Below, in pieces: positions 16,320 to 25,999 of a DNA stretch of 64,000 bases (position 1 is the first letter of the stretch; each line of letters starts with the position of its first letter). Below the pieces are notes generated by a model. It worked only from the letters and a program-made list of their open reading frames with translations. It did not search any database and was not told the origin of the DNA. The position numbers and the translations under genes are program-made. Source of the DNA: JADLGL01 sp050184415 (lineage in GTDB: Bacteria; Pseudomonadota; Alphaproteobacteria; Rhizobiales; Kaistiaceae); NCBI GenBank assembly GCA_050184415.1, contig JBFXAJ010000002.1:1-64000 (forward strand), given 5' to 3'.

Positions 16320-17804
16320 ATGACGGATGCAGCATCGCTCGAACTTCTCGCCTTCAGCCTCAAGCTGCTGGGGCGGAAGCGCCGGAAAACGATCCTCATT
16401 TCCGCTGGCAAGCTCGAAGACAAGGAGCGGATGCTTCCGGCGATCCGGGAGCTCCAGAGCCTCGACCTCGAGCTCTACGCCACGCCGGGAACGCATCGCT
16501 TCCTGATGGCCGCCGGCGTGCCGAGTACCGAGATCAACAAGATCGCGGACGAGCGCCCGCCGAACATCCTGTCCTTCCTGAAGGACAACCGCGCCGACCT
16601 CGTCATCAACATCCTGACCGGCGATCAGGACTACGACGAGTCCTCTGACGCCAAGATCATCCGCCGCCTGTCGATCGAGAACGGCATCCCGCTGATCACC
16701 GACACCGACGTCGGCATCGCGACATTGCGAAAAGTGCTCACTGACGTCGAGCGGGGGACGTTCAGCTACAAGATCGCCGACCCGTCCGAGCCCTGGAACC
16801 TCCGGCTCCACTTCCTCGACATGGTCCGCCAGCGCGGCGGCTTTACGAACCACCACGCCCATTTCGACAAGGCGTACCTCATCACCCGGGAGAACCTCAG
16901 GCTCTCCCAGGTCGACATGCAGAAGAAGTGGGAGCTCTACCGCTACCTGAAGGAGAACTACACGCACGACGACCTGGTCGAGCGCATCTCGCGCGGCCTC
17001 GACGCGATGATCGCGCAGGGCGTGACCTACTGCCGGACCATGGTCGACGCCGACAGCATTGTCGGCCTCCTGCCGGTGAAGGCGGCGGTCGAGGTGAAGA
17101 AGGCTTATGCCGACCGGATCAAATTCGAGATCGGCGTGCAGCCGCTGGAGGGCGTCCTCGATAAGGCGACCTACGAGCGCTACGCGGAAGCCTGCGAACT
17201 CGCCGATTATTGCGGCGGCCTGCCCTCGCGCGACCGGCCGCGGCCGGAGGCACATCTCGACGTGGTGCTCGACCTCGCCAAGCGCCTGGGCAAGCCGGTC
17301 GACGTCCATATCGACCAGGAGAACAACCCGCTCGAGAACGAGACCGAGCTCCTCGCCGAGAAGACGATCGAGCACGGCATGCAGGGCCGCGTCTTCGGCG
17401 TCCACGCGATCTCGCTCTCGGCCAAGCACGAGCGCGAGCAGGACCGCATCATCGCGAAGGTGAAGGAAGCCGATCTCGGAATCATCATCTGCCCGTCGGC
17501 AGCCTTGTCGATGAAGCAGCTGGCGATGGAGGGGCCGCTCCACAATTCGATCGCGCCCTATCCGAAGCTCCGTGCAGCGGGCGTGCGCACCTATCTCGGG
17601 GTCGACAACGTCCACGACCTCTTCATGCCGCTGGTCGACGGCGACGTCTGGACCGAGTGCCGGATGCTGATGGAAGCCTGCCGCTACTACGACATCGACG
17701 CGGTGTCCGAGTGGGCGAGCGCCCCGCCGGTCGAGGCGCGGATCCCGGTCGTCGGTGGCAGCGGCCTGGGTGCCTCAAGGCTGCGGGCGGTCGGCGCCCG
17801 CTGA
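16320..17804 (+). CDS. MGS-like domain fused to cytosine deaminase-like amidohydrolase
   Basis: 494 aa, two domains. Residues ~18-150 are a methylglyoxal synthase-like (MGS) Rossmann domain, as at the C-terminus of carbamoyl-phosphate synthase: ILISAGKLEDKERMLPAIRE, LYATPGTHRFLMAAGV, IINILTG-like region. Residues ~165-490 are an amidohydrolase of the cytosine deaminase type: HAHFDKAY (HxH, ~178-180), DVHIDQENN (~331), VHAIS (~360) and GVDNVHD (~427), giving the full metal set. MGS domains usually bind nucleotides or phosphate and act as allosteric sites, so a regulated hydrolase acting on a pyrimidine-like ring is the best guess. ATG 16320 was chosen; the open frame starts at 16248. Followed after 2 bp by ygfZ. 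Confidence 0.8.
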   Translation: MTDAASLELLAFSLKLLGRKRRKTILISAGKLEDKERMLPAIRELQSLDLELYATPGTHRFLMAAGVPSTEINKIADERPPNILSFLKDNRADLVINILTGDQDYDESSDAKIIRRLSIENGIPLITDTDVGIATLRKVLTDVERGTFSYKIADPSEPWNLRLHFLDMVRQRGGFTNHHAHFDKAYLITRENLRLSQVDMQKKWELYRYLKENYTHDDLVERISRGLDAMIAQGVTYCRTMVDADSIVGLLPVKAAVEVKKAYADRIKFEIGVQPLEGVLDKATYERYAEACELADYCGGLPSRDRPRPEAHLDVVLDLAKRLGKPVDVHIDQENNPLENETELLAEKTIEHGMQGRVFGVHAISLSAKHEREQDRIIAKVKEADLGIIICPSAALSMKQLAMEGPLHNSIAPYPKLRAAGVRTYLGVDNVHDLFMPLVDGDVWTECRMLMEACRYYDIDAVSEWASAPPVEARIPVVGGSGLGASRLRAVGAR

Positions 17805-17806
17805 CG

Positions 17807-18673
17807 ATGGACTCGTTCGCTTTCGCAGGGCTCGCGGACCGCGCGGTGATAGCGGTCCGCGGCACCGACGCCCGGCATTTCCTGCAGAACCTCGTGACCG
17901 CGAACATCGACGCGGTCGCGCCCGGCCGCGCTGCCTATGGCGCGCTCCTGACGCCGCAGGGCAAGGTGCAGTTCGACTTCATCGCGTTCGCCGACGGCGA
18001 CGGCTTCCTTCTCGACACCCCGCTCGATCGTGCCGAAGACTTCGCGAAGCGCCTCGGCTTTTACAAGCTCCGCGCGGCAGTGACCGTCGCTCTCGTACCG
18101 GACCTCGAAGTGATCGCCGCCTGGGGCGACGTGCCGACACCGACAGGCGCCACGGCGGCGGCTCTGGACCCGCGGAATGCCGACCTCGGATTTCGGGTCA
18201 TCGCTCCTGCGGGCGCCTCACCCTTCGGCGGCGAGCCTGTCTCCGCCTCCGACTACGACGCGCACCGCATCCGCCTCGGAATACCCGCAGGCGGCATCGA
18301 CTTTGCCTTTGGCGATGCCTTCCCGCACGACATCGACATGGACCAGCTCGGCGGCATCGACTTCAAGAAGGGTTGCTACACCGGCCAGGAGATCGTGTCC
18401 CGGATGGAGCACCGCGGGACGGCGCGCCGCCGCATCGTGAAGGTCCGTGCGGCGGAGGCGCTGCCGCCGACCGGAACGCCGATCCTCGCGGGCGAGATCG
18501 AGATCGGCCGGCTCGGTTCGACACTCGAAAACACCGGTCTCGCGATGGTGCGTCTGGACCGCGCTCGTGAAGCGCTCGACGCCGGTGTCGCAGTCACAGC
18601 GGCCGGCCTCTCTCTCGACCTGACAATTCCCGACTGGGCGCGGTTCGGCTGGCCGAAAGCGGCCGCCGAATAG
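17807..18673 (+). CDS. ygfZ: Folate-binding protein YgfZ
   Basis: 288-aa GcvT-like protein that uses tetrahydrofolate to help assemble or repair certain Fe-S clusters. The family signature KGCYTGQEIVSRMEHRG is at residues ~186-202. N-terminal VRGTDARHFLQNLVTANI and TPQGKVQFDF are also diagnostic. Length is normal. ATG 17807 is 2 bp after the amidohydrolase stop, and the HD hydrolase follows after 3 bp, suggesting a single transcript. Confidence 0.93.
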   Translation: MDSFAFAGLADRAVIAVRGTDARHFLQNLVTANIDAVAPGRAAYGALLTPQGKVQFDFIAFADGDGFLLDTPLDRAEDFAKRLGFYKLRAAVTVALVPDLEVIAAWGDVPTPTGATAAALDPRNADLGFRVIAPAGASPFGGEPVSASDYDAHRIRLGIPAGGIDFAFGDAFPHDIDMDQLGGIDFKKGCYTGQEIVSRMEHRGTARRRIVKVRAAEALPPTGTPILAGEIEIGRLGSTLENTGLAMVRLDRAREALDAGVAVTAAGLSLDLTIPDWARFGWPKAAAE

Positions 18674-18676
18674 CGG

Positions 18677-19327
18677 ATGGCCTCGTCTCCGAAAGCTGCC
18701 GGCGGGAAGCGGTCGGCCGGAGCGCCGGAGACGCCGCGCGCCTGGCAGCGCATGCTGTCGGGACGGCGGCTCGACCTCCTCGATCCGTCGCCGCTCGACG
18801 TCGAGATCGAGGACATCGCCCACGGCCTTGCCCGAGTCGCCCGCTGGAACGGGCAGACCACCGGCGATCATCCGTTCTCGGTGGCGCAGCATTCGCTGGT
18901 GGTGGTCGCCATCACAGTGGAGACGGCGCCGGAGATCGGGCAGACCGGCCGGCTCGCGGCGCTTCTTCACGACGCGCCGGAATACGTCGTCGGCGACATG
19001 ATCTCGCCGTTCAAGGCGGTGATCGGCCCGAGCTATCGCGCCGTAGAACAACGGCTGCTCTCCGCGATCCATCGGCGTTTCGGCCTTCCGGTGGAGTTGC
19101 CGCCGAAGACGACCGCCGCCATCAAGGCCGCCGATCGAATCGCCGCCTATCACGAAGCGACCGCCATCGCGGGTTTCGGCACCACCGAGGCCCGGAAATT
19201 TTTCGGCCAGCCGCGGATCAGCGCCGACCGGCTGCCGCTGACGCCATGGCCGACCGGTGAGGCGGAGCGCCGATTCCTCGATCAGTTCACGCTTCTTCTG
19301 GGTGCGGTTGCCGGCCAGACCGAGTGA
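18677..19327 (+). CDS. HD domain hydrolase, YfbR-like
   Basis: 216-aa metal-dependent phosphohydrolase of the HD superfamily. Metal ligands are visible: H in QHSLVVV, HD in ALLHDAPEYVVGDMISPFK and D in KAADRIAAYHEA. The layout matches YfbR 5'-deoxynucleotidase, but members in this order carry an extended, less similar N-terminus (residues 1-25 here are Ala/Pro-rich), so the nucleotide specificity is inferred. It starts 3 bp after ygfZ. Confidence 0.85.
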   Translation: MASSPKAAGGKRSAGAPETPRAWQRMLSGRRLDLLDPSPLDVEIEDIAHGLARVARWNGQTTGDHPFSVAQHSLVVVAITVETAPEIGQTGRLAALLHDAPEYVVGDMISPFKAVIGPSYRAVEQRLLSAIHRRFGLPVELPPKTTAAIKAADRIAAYHEATAIAGFGTTEARKFFGQPRISADRLPLTPWPTGEAERRFLDQFTLLLGAVAGQTE

Positions 19328-19358
19328 CCCGCACGGCGGCTCCGGCTAGACTCGCGGC

Positions 19359-19874
19359 ATGCCGTCCATTCACGTCTGCTCCCTCTCCCGCCTCGAGGAT
19401 ACCGTCGCCCGCTCCGGCGCCCGGCATCTGGTGACCGTCATCAACGAAGGCACGCCGGTCACGCGGCCTGCGGCGATCGCGCCCGAGCGCCACCTCTTTC
19501 TCGGCTTCAACGACATCACCGAGCCGATGGCGGGCATGATCCTGCCGGCGGAGGCGCATATCGGGAAGCTGCTCGACTTCGTCTCGCGATGGGACCGGGC
19601 CACGCCGTTGCTGGTCCATTGCTATGCCGGGATCAGCCGCTCGACCGCGGGAGCCTTCATCGCGCTCTGCGCCGCGGCGCCCGATCGGGACGAGGTGGAG
19701 ATCGCGCAGCGGCTGCGGCGGGCGTCGCCGACGGCTTTCCCGAATCCGCTGATGGTCCGATATGCCGACGCGATCCTCGGGCGGAACGGCCGCATGGAGC
19801 GCGCGATCGCGGGTATCGGCCCTCCGACCAATGCGTTCGAGGGCCAGCCCTTCGCGCTCCCGCTCCGGGCATGA
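19359..19874 (+). CDS. Tyrosine/dual-specificity phosphatase family protein
   Basis: 171-aa cysteine phosphatase. The P-loop HCYAGISRSTAG (HCX5RS, about residues 87-98) is intact, with a general-acid candidate Asp in FLGFNDITEPMAG. The family is common next to the NAD regulator and HD gene in Hyphomicrobiales; substrate unknown, possibly a phospholipid or nucleotide derivative rather than protein. The stop overlaps the NadQ-type gene start by 4 bp. Confidence 0.87.
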   Translation: MPSIHVCSLSRLEDTVARSGARHLVTVINEGTPVTRPAAIAPERHLFLGFNDITEPMAGMILPAEAHIGKLLDFVSRWDRATPLLVHCYAGISRSTAGAFIALCAAAPDRDEVEIAQRLRRASPTAFPNPLMVRYADAILGRNGRMERAIAGIGPPTNAFEGQPFALPLRA

Positions 19875-20857
19875 CCGCAGCCGACGACAGGACCGGGCTC
19901 GAGATCGGCCTCAACGCGGCGATCGTGGCGGTCGAGGACGGTTCGCCCCAGATCCTCGTCGTGACCGGCGAAAGCGATGCCGGCGATCTCGATGCGTTGC
20001 CCTTCGGCCCCTTCGACCCGCTCCGCCATCGCACCTTCGAGATCGGTCTTCGCGACTGGGTGCGCGAACAGACCGCGCTCGACCTCGGCTATGTCGAGCA
20101 GCTCTACACCTTCGGCGACCGCGGCCGACACGCTGAGGCCGGCGATACCGACCACGTCGTCTCCGTCGGCTATCTTGCGCTCACCCGGATCGCCGAGAAC
20201 TCCGAAGAGTCACTGGCAGCGGCCGGCGCCCGCTGGCGGCCCTGGTATGACTTCTTCCCGTGGGAGGATTGGCGCGCCGACCGGCCTCCGATCCTCGACG
20301 ACATCATCCTGCCGGCCATGGTCGCATGGACCACCGCCGATCCGCTGGCCGCACCGCCGGGACGCGCCCTCGGCCGCCGCGAGCGGTTCCGCCTCGCCTT
20401 CGGGCTCGGCGACGCGCCGTGGGACGAGGAGCGCGTGCTGGACCGTTATGAATTGTTGTATGAAGCCGGGCAGGTCGTGGAGGCGCAGAGGGATGGGCGC
20501 ATCGATGCCGGCAAGGCGCTGGTCCCGCTCGGCGTGCCGATGCGGCACGACCACCGCCGCATCCTCGCCACCGCGATCTCGCGCCTCAGGGCCAAGCTCA
20601 AATATCGCCCCGTGGTGTTCGAGCTGATGGCGCCCGAGTTCACCCTCACCGAGCTGCAACGGACGGTGGAAGCGATCGCGGGACGCCACATCCACAAACA
20701 GAATTTCCGCCGGCTGGTCGAGGCCGGCGGGCTCGTCGAACCGACAGGCGGGCTTTCGGTCACGACGGGCGGGCGTCCGGCCGCGCTATTCCGCTTCCGC
20801 CGCGACATCCTCAAGGAGCGTCCCGGCGCGGGCCTTCGCTTCGGGCAGCGGAGCTGA
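19871..20857 (+). CDS. nadQ: NadQ-type NAD biosynthesis regulator (Nudix-like domain plus winged helix)
   Basis: 328 aa, alphaproteobacterial COG4111-type protein. Residues ~10-190 form a Nudix-like fold, but the Nudix box is degenerate (FEIGLRDWVREQTALDLGY lacks the EExG core), so it should sense a ligand rather than hydrolyse it. The C-terminal ~120 residues form a winged-helix DNA-binding domain (FTLTELQRTVEAIAGRHIH, NFRRLVEAGGLVEPTG). NadQ is known to repress nadABC in this class; the 25-bp palindrome in front of nadA at 29642-29666 is the likely target. Overlaps the phosphatase gene by 4 bp; ppdK follows 6 bp later. Confidence 0.85.
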   Translation: MTAADDRTGLEIGLNAAIVAVEDGSPQILVVTGESDAGDLDALPFGPFDPLRHRTFEIGLRDWVREQTALDLGYVEQLYTFGDRGRHAEAGDTDHVVSVGYLALTRIAENSEESLAAAGARWRPWYDFFPWEDWRADRPPILDDIILPAMVAWTTADPLAAPPGRALGRRERFRLAFGLGDAPWDEERVLDRYELLYEAGQVVEAQRDGRIDAGKALVPLGVPMRHDHRRILATAISRLRAKLKYRPVVFELMAPEFTLTELQRTVEAIAGRHIHKQNFRRLVEAGGLVEPTGGLSVTTGGRPAALFRFRRDILKERPGAGLRFGQRS

Positions 20858-20863
20858 CGCCCG

Positions 20864-23554
20864 ATGCGGCCCGGCGATCCATCCCCGTTTCCGACGACCG
20901 ACCGGCTGATCTTCGGCTTCGGCAGCGGCCGCGTGGATGGCGACGCGCGGATGGTCGACGTCCTCGGCGAGAAGGGCGCGGGCCTCGCCGAGATGGCCCG
21001 GCTCGGCCTTCCCGTTCCGCCCGGCTTCACCATCGCAACGACGGTCTGCGCCGATCTCGCACGCCACGGCGACTTTCCCGCCGGCCTTCGCGACGAGGCG
21101 ACGATCGCCCTTCGCAAGATCGAGATGGAGACGGGCCTGGCTTTCGGCGATCCCGACCGGCCCCTCCTCCTTGCGGTACGTGCCGGCGCCCGGGTGGCGA
21201 TGCCGCGGATGACCGATACCGTGCTCAATGTCGGGCTCAACGCGGCTACCGTCGAAGGGCTGGCGCGGTGGGCCGGCGAGCGCTTCGCCTTCGACACCTA
21301 TCGCCGCTTCATCGAGATGTATTCGGAGGCAGTCCTCGGCCTCGATCCCGGCCTCTTCGACGAACTGGCCGACGACCTCCGCGGCGAGCGAAACGAGAAG
21401 GACCTGACAGCGGCCGAGCTTCGTGGTCTGGCCGACCGCTACGCCGCGCTCGTTCTCGAGCGTACCGGCGCCCCGTTCCCCACCGATCCGGACCAACAAC
21501 TCTGGGACAGCATCCGCGCCGTCTGCGGCTCCTGGCATTCGGCGCCTGCGAAAGCTCACCGCCTGCTTCACGGCCTTCCCGACGAGTGGGGCACCGCGGT
21601 CAACATCCAGGCCATGGTGTTCGGCAATCGCGGCGCGTCCTCAGGAACGGGCGTGGCATCGACGCGCGATCCGGTGACGGGTCGGAAGGCGCTGTTCGGC
21701 GAGTTCCTTGCCGAGGCCCAGGGTGAGGACGTGGTCGCGCATGTCCGCCCCTCGGCGCTCCTGACCGAAGGCCTCCGACTGTTGTCGGGATCGGCTGAAA
21801 TGGCTCTCGAGGCGACGCTGCCCGGCCCGTTCGCCGAACTCCGCTCGGCCTGCGACAAGCTCGAACGCCACTTCCGCGACATGCAGCAGGTCGAGTTCAC
21901 GATCGAGGAGGGGCGGCTCTGGATGCTGCAGACGCGGCCCGGCAAGCGGTCGGCGGCTGCGGCGATCCGCATCGCGGTCGAAATGGCACTCGAAGGGCTC
22001 ATCCACCAGGACGAAGCGCTGATGCGGATCGAGCCGCGCATGCTCGACCAGCTCCTCCACCGCACAGTCGATCCGGCCGCGGGACGGGACGTCTTTGCGA
22101 CCGGCCTCCCGGCGTCGCCCGGCGCCGCTTCGGGCGAGATCGTCTTCACGCCGGAGGAAGCCGAGGCCGGCCGCGCCGAAGGGCGCCGGGTCGTGCTGGT
22201 GCGGACCGACACCAGCCCCGAGGACGTCCACGGCATGCACGGCGCCGAGGCGATCCTGACCAGCCGCGGCGGCCTCACCAGTCACGCAGCGATGGTTGCA
22301 CGCGGCATGGGCAAGCCCTGCATTTCGGGTGCGGCCGGTATCCGCATCGACGCCGCGAGGCAGACGATGACGGCGGGCGGCCGGACGCTGCGCCATGGCG
22401 ACTGGATCACCATCGACGGATCGAGCGGTGAGGTCCTCGTCGGCCTCGCCACCCTCCGGCAGCCGGAGCTCTCCGCGGAGTTCGCGCTCCTGATGGACTG
22501 GGCGGACGCGCACCGCGGCCTCGGCATCCGCGCGAACGCCGAGACGCCCGAGGATGCCGAGGCTGCGCTCCGCTTCGGCGCCGACGGCATCGGCCTTTGC
22601 CGCAGCGAACAGATGTTCTTCGCGCCCGAGCGGCGGCCCGCCATGCTGGAAATGATCCTCGCGGACAACGAGGCGGCCCGGCGGAGCGCACTCGCGAAGC
22701 TGCTCCCGATGCAGCGCCACGACTTCCTGGCCCTGTTCCGCATCATGCAGGGCAAGCCGGTCACGATCCGCCTCATCGACCCCCCGCTGCACGAGTTCCT
22801 GCCACGGCGCGAGGACGAGATCCTCGACCTCGCGGAGGCGACCGGCCTCGCCGCCGACCAGTTGCGGGCACGGATCGAAGGGCTGTCCGAGTTCAACCCG
22901 ATGCTCGGCCATCGCGGGGTCCGCCTCGCGATCACCTATCCCGAGATCGTCGAGATGCAGACGCGCGCGATCCTCGAAGCCGCGCTCGACGCCGCCGCGG
23001 CGACCGGAACGCCGGTCGAGACCGAGATCATGGTGCCGCTTGTCCTCGACCGGCTGGAGCTCGATGCGGTGCTCGACCGCATCCGGGCGGTCGCCGCCGC
23101 CATCGCCGCAGAACGCGGCAAGACCCCGCCCTACTCCGTCGGAACCATGATCGAGCTGCCGCGCGCGGCGCTCCAGGCCGGCAGTATCGCCGAATCCGCG
23201 GCGTTCTTCTCCTTCGGCACCAATGACCTGACGCAGACCGCGCTCGGCATCTCGCGCGACGATTCGGCGGCCTTCCTTGGCCGCTACACCAAGACCGGCA
23301 TCCTGCGCCGCGACCCCTTCGTGTCGATCGACCGCGAAGGCGTCGGCGAGCTCGTGCGTATTGCCGTGGAACGCGGCCGGAGGACGCGGCCGGATCTGAA
23401 GCTCGGCGCCTGCGGCGAGCATGGCGGCGACCCCGAGTCGATCGCCTTCTTTGCCGAGGCCGGTCTCGACTACGTGTCGTCGTCCCCCTACCGCGTCCCG
23501 ATCGCCCGCCTCGCCGCCGCCCAGGCCGCGATCGTGGCGCGCCGCACCCGTTAA
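20864..23554 (+). CDS. ppdK: Pyruvate, phosphate dikinase
   Basis: 896 aa, full-length. PpdK interconverts pyruvate + ATP + Pi with phosphoenolpyruvate + AMP + PPi. Nucleotide-binding N-domain (start VDVLGEKGAGLAEMARLGLP, residues ~29-48), central phosphohistidine domain with GGLTSHAAMVARGMGKPC (~469-486), and C-terminal PEP-binding barrel with FSFGTNDLTQTALGISRDD (~784) and GACGEHGGDPESI (~848). It lies 6 bp after nadQ and is followed by the cell-wall hydrolase gene, its usual neighbour in Hyphomicrobiales. Confidence 0.97.
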   Translation: MRPGDPSPFPTTDRLIFGFGSGRVDGDARMVDVLGEKGAGLAEMARLGLPVPPGFTIATTVCADLARHGDFPAGLRDEATIALRKIEMETGLAFGDPDRPLLLAVRAGARVAMPRMTDTVLNVGLNAATVEGLARWAGERFAFDTYRRFIEMYSEAVLGLDPGLFDELADDLRGERNEKDLTAAELRGLADRYAALVLERTGAPFPTDPDQQLWDSIRAVCGSWHSAPAKAHRLLHGLPDEWGTAVNIQAMVFGNRGASSGTGVASTRDPVTGRKALFGEFLAEAQGEDVVAHVRPSALLTEGLRLLSGSAEMALEATLPGPFAELRSACDKLERHFRDMQQVEFTIEEGRLWMLQTRPGKRSAAAAIRIAVEMALEGLIHQDEALMRIEPRMLDQLLHRTVDPAAGRDVFATGLPASPGAASGEIVFTPEEAEAGRAEGRRVVLVRTDTSPEDVHGMHGAEAILTSRGGLTSHAAMVARGMGKPCISGAAGIRIDAARQTMTAGGRTLRHGDWITIDGSSGEVLVGLATLRQPELSAEFALLMDWADAHRGLGIRANAETPEDAEAALRFGADGIGLCRSEQMFFAPERRPAMLEMILADNEAARRSALAKLLPMQRHDFLALFRIMQGKPVTIRLIDPPLHEFLPRREDEILDLAEATGLAADQLRARIEGLSEFNPMLGHRGVRLAITYPEIVEMQTRAILEAALDAAAATGTPVETEIMVPLVLDRLELDAVLDRIRAVAAAIAAERGKTPPYSVGTMIELPRAALQAGSIAESAAFFSFGTNDLTQTALGISRDDSAAFLGRYTKTGILRRDPFVSIDREGVGELVRIAVERGRRTRPDLKLGACGEHGGDPESIAFFAEAGLDYVSSSPYRVPIARLAAAQAAIVARRTR

Positions 23555-23642
23555 CCCTGCCTCAAGGTTAACCGTTCACTGTCGCCTCATCCGCAGCCGA
23601 CCGGCGCGGGGGGTGTTCGTTCGGTTGCGTGGAGTTGGGCGG

Positions 23643-24659
23643 GTGCGACCCAGAGCGAGACGGCCTTCGGGCCAGGCAGAGATGCTGTTCTTCGCCCGCA
23701 CCGCCGTCGCGATCGGGCTGTTCCTCGCCTCCACGGTGCCACTCTCGATGCCTGCGCCCTCGCAGGTCCACGCGGCCGAGCTTGCGCTGACGACCATCGC
23801 CGACCCGATCGTCCCGTCGCCGCCGGTCGTGAACCAGGCGCTCAAAGGCGATTTCCTCGGTCGCGCGACCGAAGAGCCGGTTGCAGTCGCCGCAGTCGCC
23901 GCCACGCTCGGTGTCCTCGGAGGCCCCGGCTCCTTTGCGTCGATCGGCGGGTTCGTCACTGACGCCCGGCCCGCGGAGAGCGCCCTCGCCGCCCTCAGCG
24001 CGCCCGCGGTGCCTCCGGCCGCGATCACGGCTGTCCCCACGGACCGTCCCGCGGCGCCGGTGCAGCTCGCAGCCGTCGACCCTGTCGCACCACTCGCCTA
24101 TGCCGAGCCCGGCGTCCCCGCGGACCTCACCGCCCCCTTCGACGCGCTGCTCTCGCCGCGCTCGCGACCGGACATTCCGCTGGCCGTACCCGATCCCGCC
24201 AATGATCATGCGTGGGTCGGCAACCCGATCCCGGAGAGCGCGCAGACCCGGGCCGAACGCCGCTGCCTCACGGAGGCGATTTATTTCGAGGCACGCGGCG
24301 AGCCGATCCGCGGCCAGATGGCGGTGGCGCAGGTTGTCATTAACCGGCTGAAGAATCCCGCCTATCCGAGCAGCGTCTGCGGCGTCGTCTACCAGAACCG
24401 CAACCATCGCAACGCCTGCCAATTCTCGTTCGCCTGTGACGGCATCCGCGACGTCGTCCGCGACCAGGGCGCCTGGCAGATCGCGACCGAGATCGCGAAT
24501 GCGACCCTCGACGGCCGCTCGATCTGGCTCGACGAGGTCGGCTCGGCGACCCACTACCACGCCAACTACGTCCGTCCAAACTGGGCGCCGACAATGGAGC
24601 GCATGGCCCAGATCGGCAGCCACATCTTCTACCGCACCTATGGCGGCGGCTGGATCTGA
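23643..24659 (+). CDS. Cell wall hydrolase, SleB-like (Hydrolase_2)
   Basis: 338 aa. A membrane or signal segment near residues 16-35 (FARTAVAIGLFLASTVPLSM), a ~180-residue Ala/Pro-rich linker, then a C-terminal SleB-type lytic transglycosylase/amidase domain: RCLTEAIYFEARGEPIRGQM, VVINRLKNPAYPSSVCGVV, HRNACQFSFACDG and ATHYHANYVRPNW, with the catalytic Glu of YFEARGE. I chose GTG 23643 because rhizobial homologues start there with basic residues; an upstream GGAG supports it. Follows ppdK as in many relatives. Confidence 0.87.
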   Translation: MRPRARRPSGQAEMLFFARTAVAIGLFLASTVPLSMPAPSQVHAAELALTTIADPIVPSPPVVNQALKGDFLGRATEEPVAVAAVAATLGVLGGPGSFASIGGFVTDARPAESALAALSAPAVPPAAITAVPTDRPAAPVQLAAVDPVAPLAYAEPGVPADLTAPFDALLSPRSRPDIPLAVPDPANDHAWVGNPIPESAQTRAERRCLTEAIYFEARGEPIRGQMAVAQVVINRLKNPAYPSSVCGVVYQNRNHRNACQFSFACDGIRDVVRDQGAWQIATEIANATLDGRSIWLDEVGSATHYHANYVRPNWAPTMERMAQIGSHIFYRTYGGGWI

Positions 24660-24778
24660 CGGAGTCGCCTGTGTGTCGCGGCCTTGAGGCTCCGACGCAT
24701 CCGAAGCACGGCCTCTCCCGTCCTTTTCTCGGCCTTGGGGACCGTTGCATGGAAACATCGGCGGTGGCGCCTTGCGCC

Positions 24779-24803
24779 CACCTCTCCCCGCCGGGGAGAG
24801 GTG
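24779..24803. terminator. Strong hairpin between convergent genes
   Basis: CACCTCTCCCC, GCC loop, GGGGAGAGGTG: a perfect 11-bp stem (24779-24789 with 24793-24803). It lies between two convergent genes (cell-wall hydrolase and the frameshifted secreted-protein gene), where a bidirectional terminator is expected. There is no T-tract, so it may instead be a transcript-stabilising hairpin or part of a repeat element. A second hairpin-like GC block follows (cccgtgcgcggg, 24867-24878). Confidence 0.4.
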
Positions 24804-24943
24804 CGGAGACCCGATACTGGCCGTCGTTAGCCGCTCCGGACCGGCAGCACGAACCACCAACAGTTCCCGTGCGCGGGAGGTAAGAACGTAGTTGCAGCGA
24901 GCGGCGCTGGACCGAAAACCCGACCCGGCGCGAACCTCGCCCG

Positions 24944-25889
24944 TTACGGCGTCACGTCGTAGATGAAGAGCCGCGAGGTGTCGTCCTCGGGGATGAAGTA
25001 GAAGGTCAGTCCGCCTTCCTCGTTGGCCTCGGCCCAGAACGGGTTCTGGGTCATGACGCGGCCGGTGTCGGTCCAGAGCTGGACCGGCACCTGATGGATC
25101 GCGACGCCCTCTGCGAGGTTGACGAGCTCGACGCCGCCGAGCGGAAAGGACGGCGCGTCAGGCCCCATGCGATAGCCGACGAGGCCCGAGCAGAGGGCGA
25201 GATCGCCCGCCATGTAGTGGCAGTCCTGATAGTCGATGTAATGCGACGGATTGAGGACGCGGAGCTCCTCCGGCGCGGACGTCGAGATTGGTTGGCACGA
25301 GGTCGCCGTCGACCGGCCACGCATAGAAGCGCCGCGAGCCCCAGCTCACGCCGTGGAGCGACTGCGCCTCGGTGTTGTGGACGACACCGCCGACATGGTC
25401 GGCGAAGCGGAACATTTCGGTCGCTTCCATCGTCGCCGGGTCGACTCTGTAGACGATCGCGTGGCTGTTCGGGCGGTACTCGGCGACCGGCACCCAGATG
25501 TAGGTGCCGTCGAAATCGATGCCGCCGGGGTGGTAGACATCGCCCTCACCGAGGACGAGGTCGTTCACGAGGTTGCCCGCGAGGTCGAGCTCGAAGAGAT
25601 GGCCGCGGCCGACGCCGGCGGTCCGATCCATGCCGTTCTGCGGCGCGTCGTAGCGCTGCGTCGGCTCGATGATCTCGACCGACGACAGGAACAGGCGGTC
25701 GCCGATCTTGACGAGGCCCTGCGGGTGGAAGGTCTCGAAGCCGAGCGTAATCGTGTCGACCAGCTCCCACTGCGAGCTGCGGGTCAGCGTCTGGAAGCGT
25801 TCGGCGGTGACCGCATCGGCCAGTGCGGGGCCGGCGACGCTGGCGAGAGCGGTCGTGGCGAGCGCTAGGGCCGCAAGGGTGGACTTCAT
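24944..25889 (-). pseudogene. Secreted beta-propeller-like protein (resembles DUF6454), frameshifted
   Basis: The N-terminal part (ATG 25889) has a signal peptide (MKSTLAALALATTALASVAG) and then TFHPQGLVKIGDRLFLSSVE, DVYHPGGIDFDGTYIWVPVA and HGVSWGSRRFYAWPVDGD, as in DUF6454-type secreted proteins. The frame then goes off into Arg/Ser-rich sequence. The family C-terminus continues in the neighbouring frame from about 25290 down to 24944 (ELRVLNPSHYIDYQDCHY, PEDDTSRLFIYDVTP). One extra base, or two lost bases, near 25275-25295 separates them. It is a true pseudogene or an indel error. Family name is from memory of pattern. Confidence 0.7.
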
Positions 25890-25999
25890 GTCTGGGGCTC
25901 CAAATGCCAATGGACAGGCATTGGGCCGCTAGCACGCCGCTCGCGGCGGCCCGATGAACGGCGCACGACGATCCCGCTACAGAACCGCGACGGCGCCGG

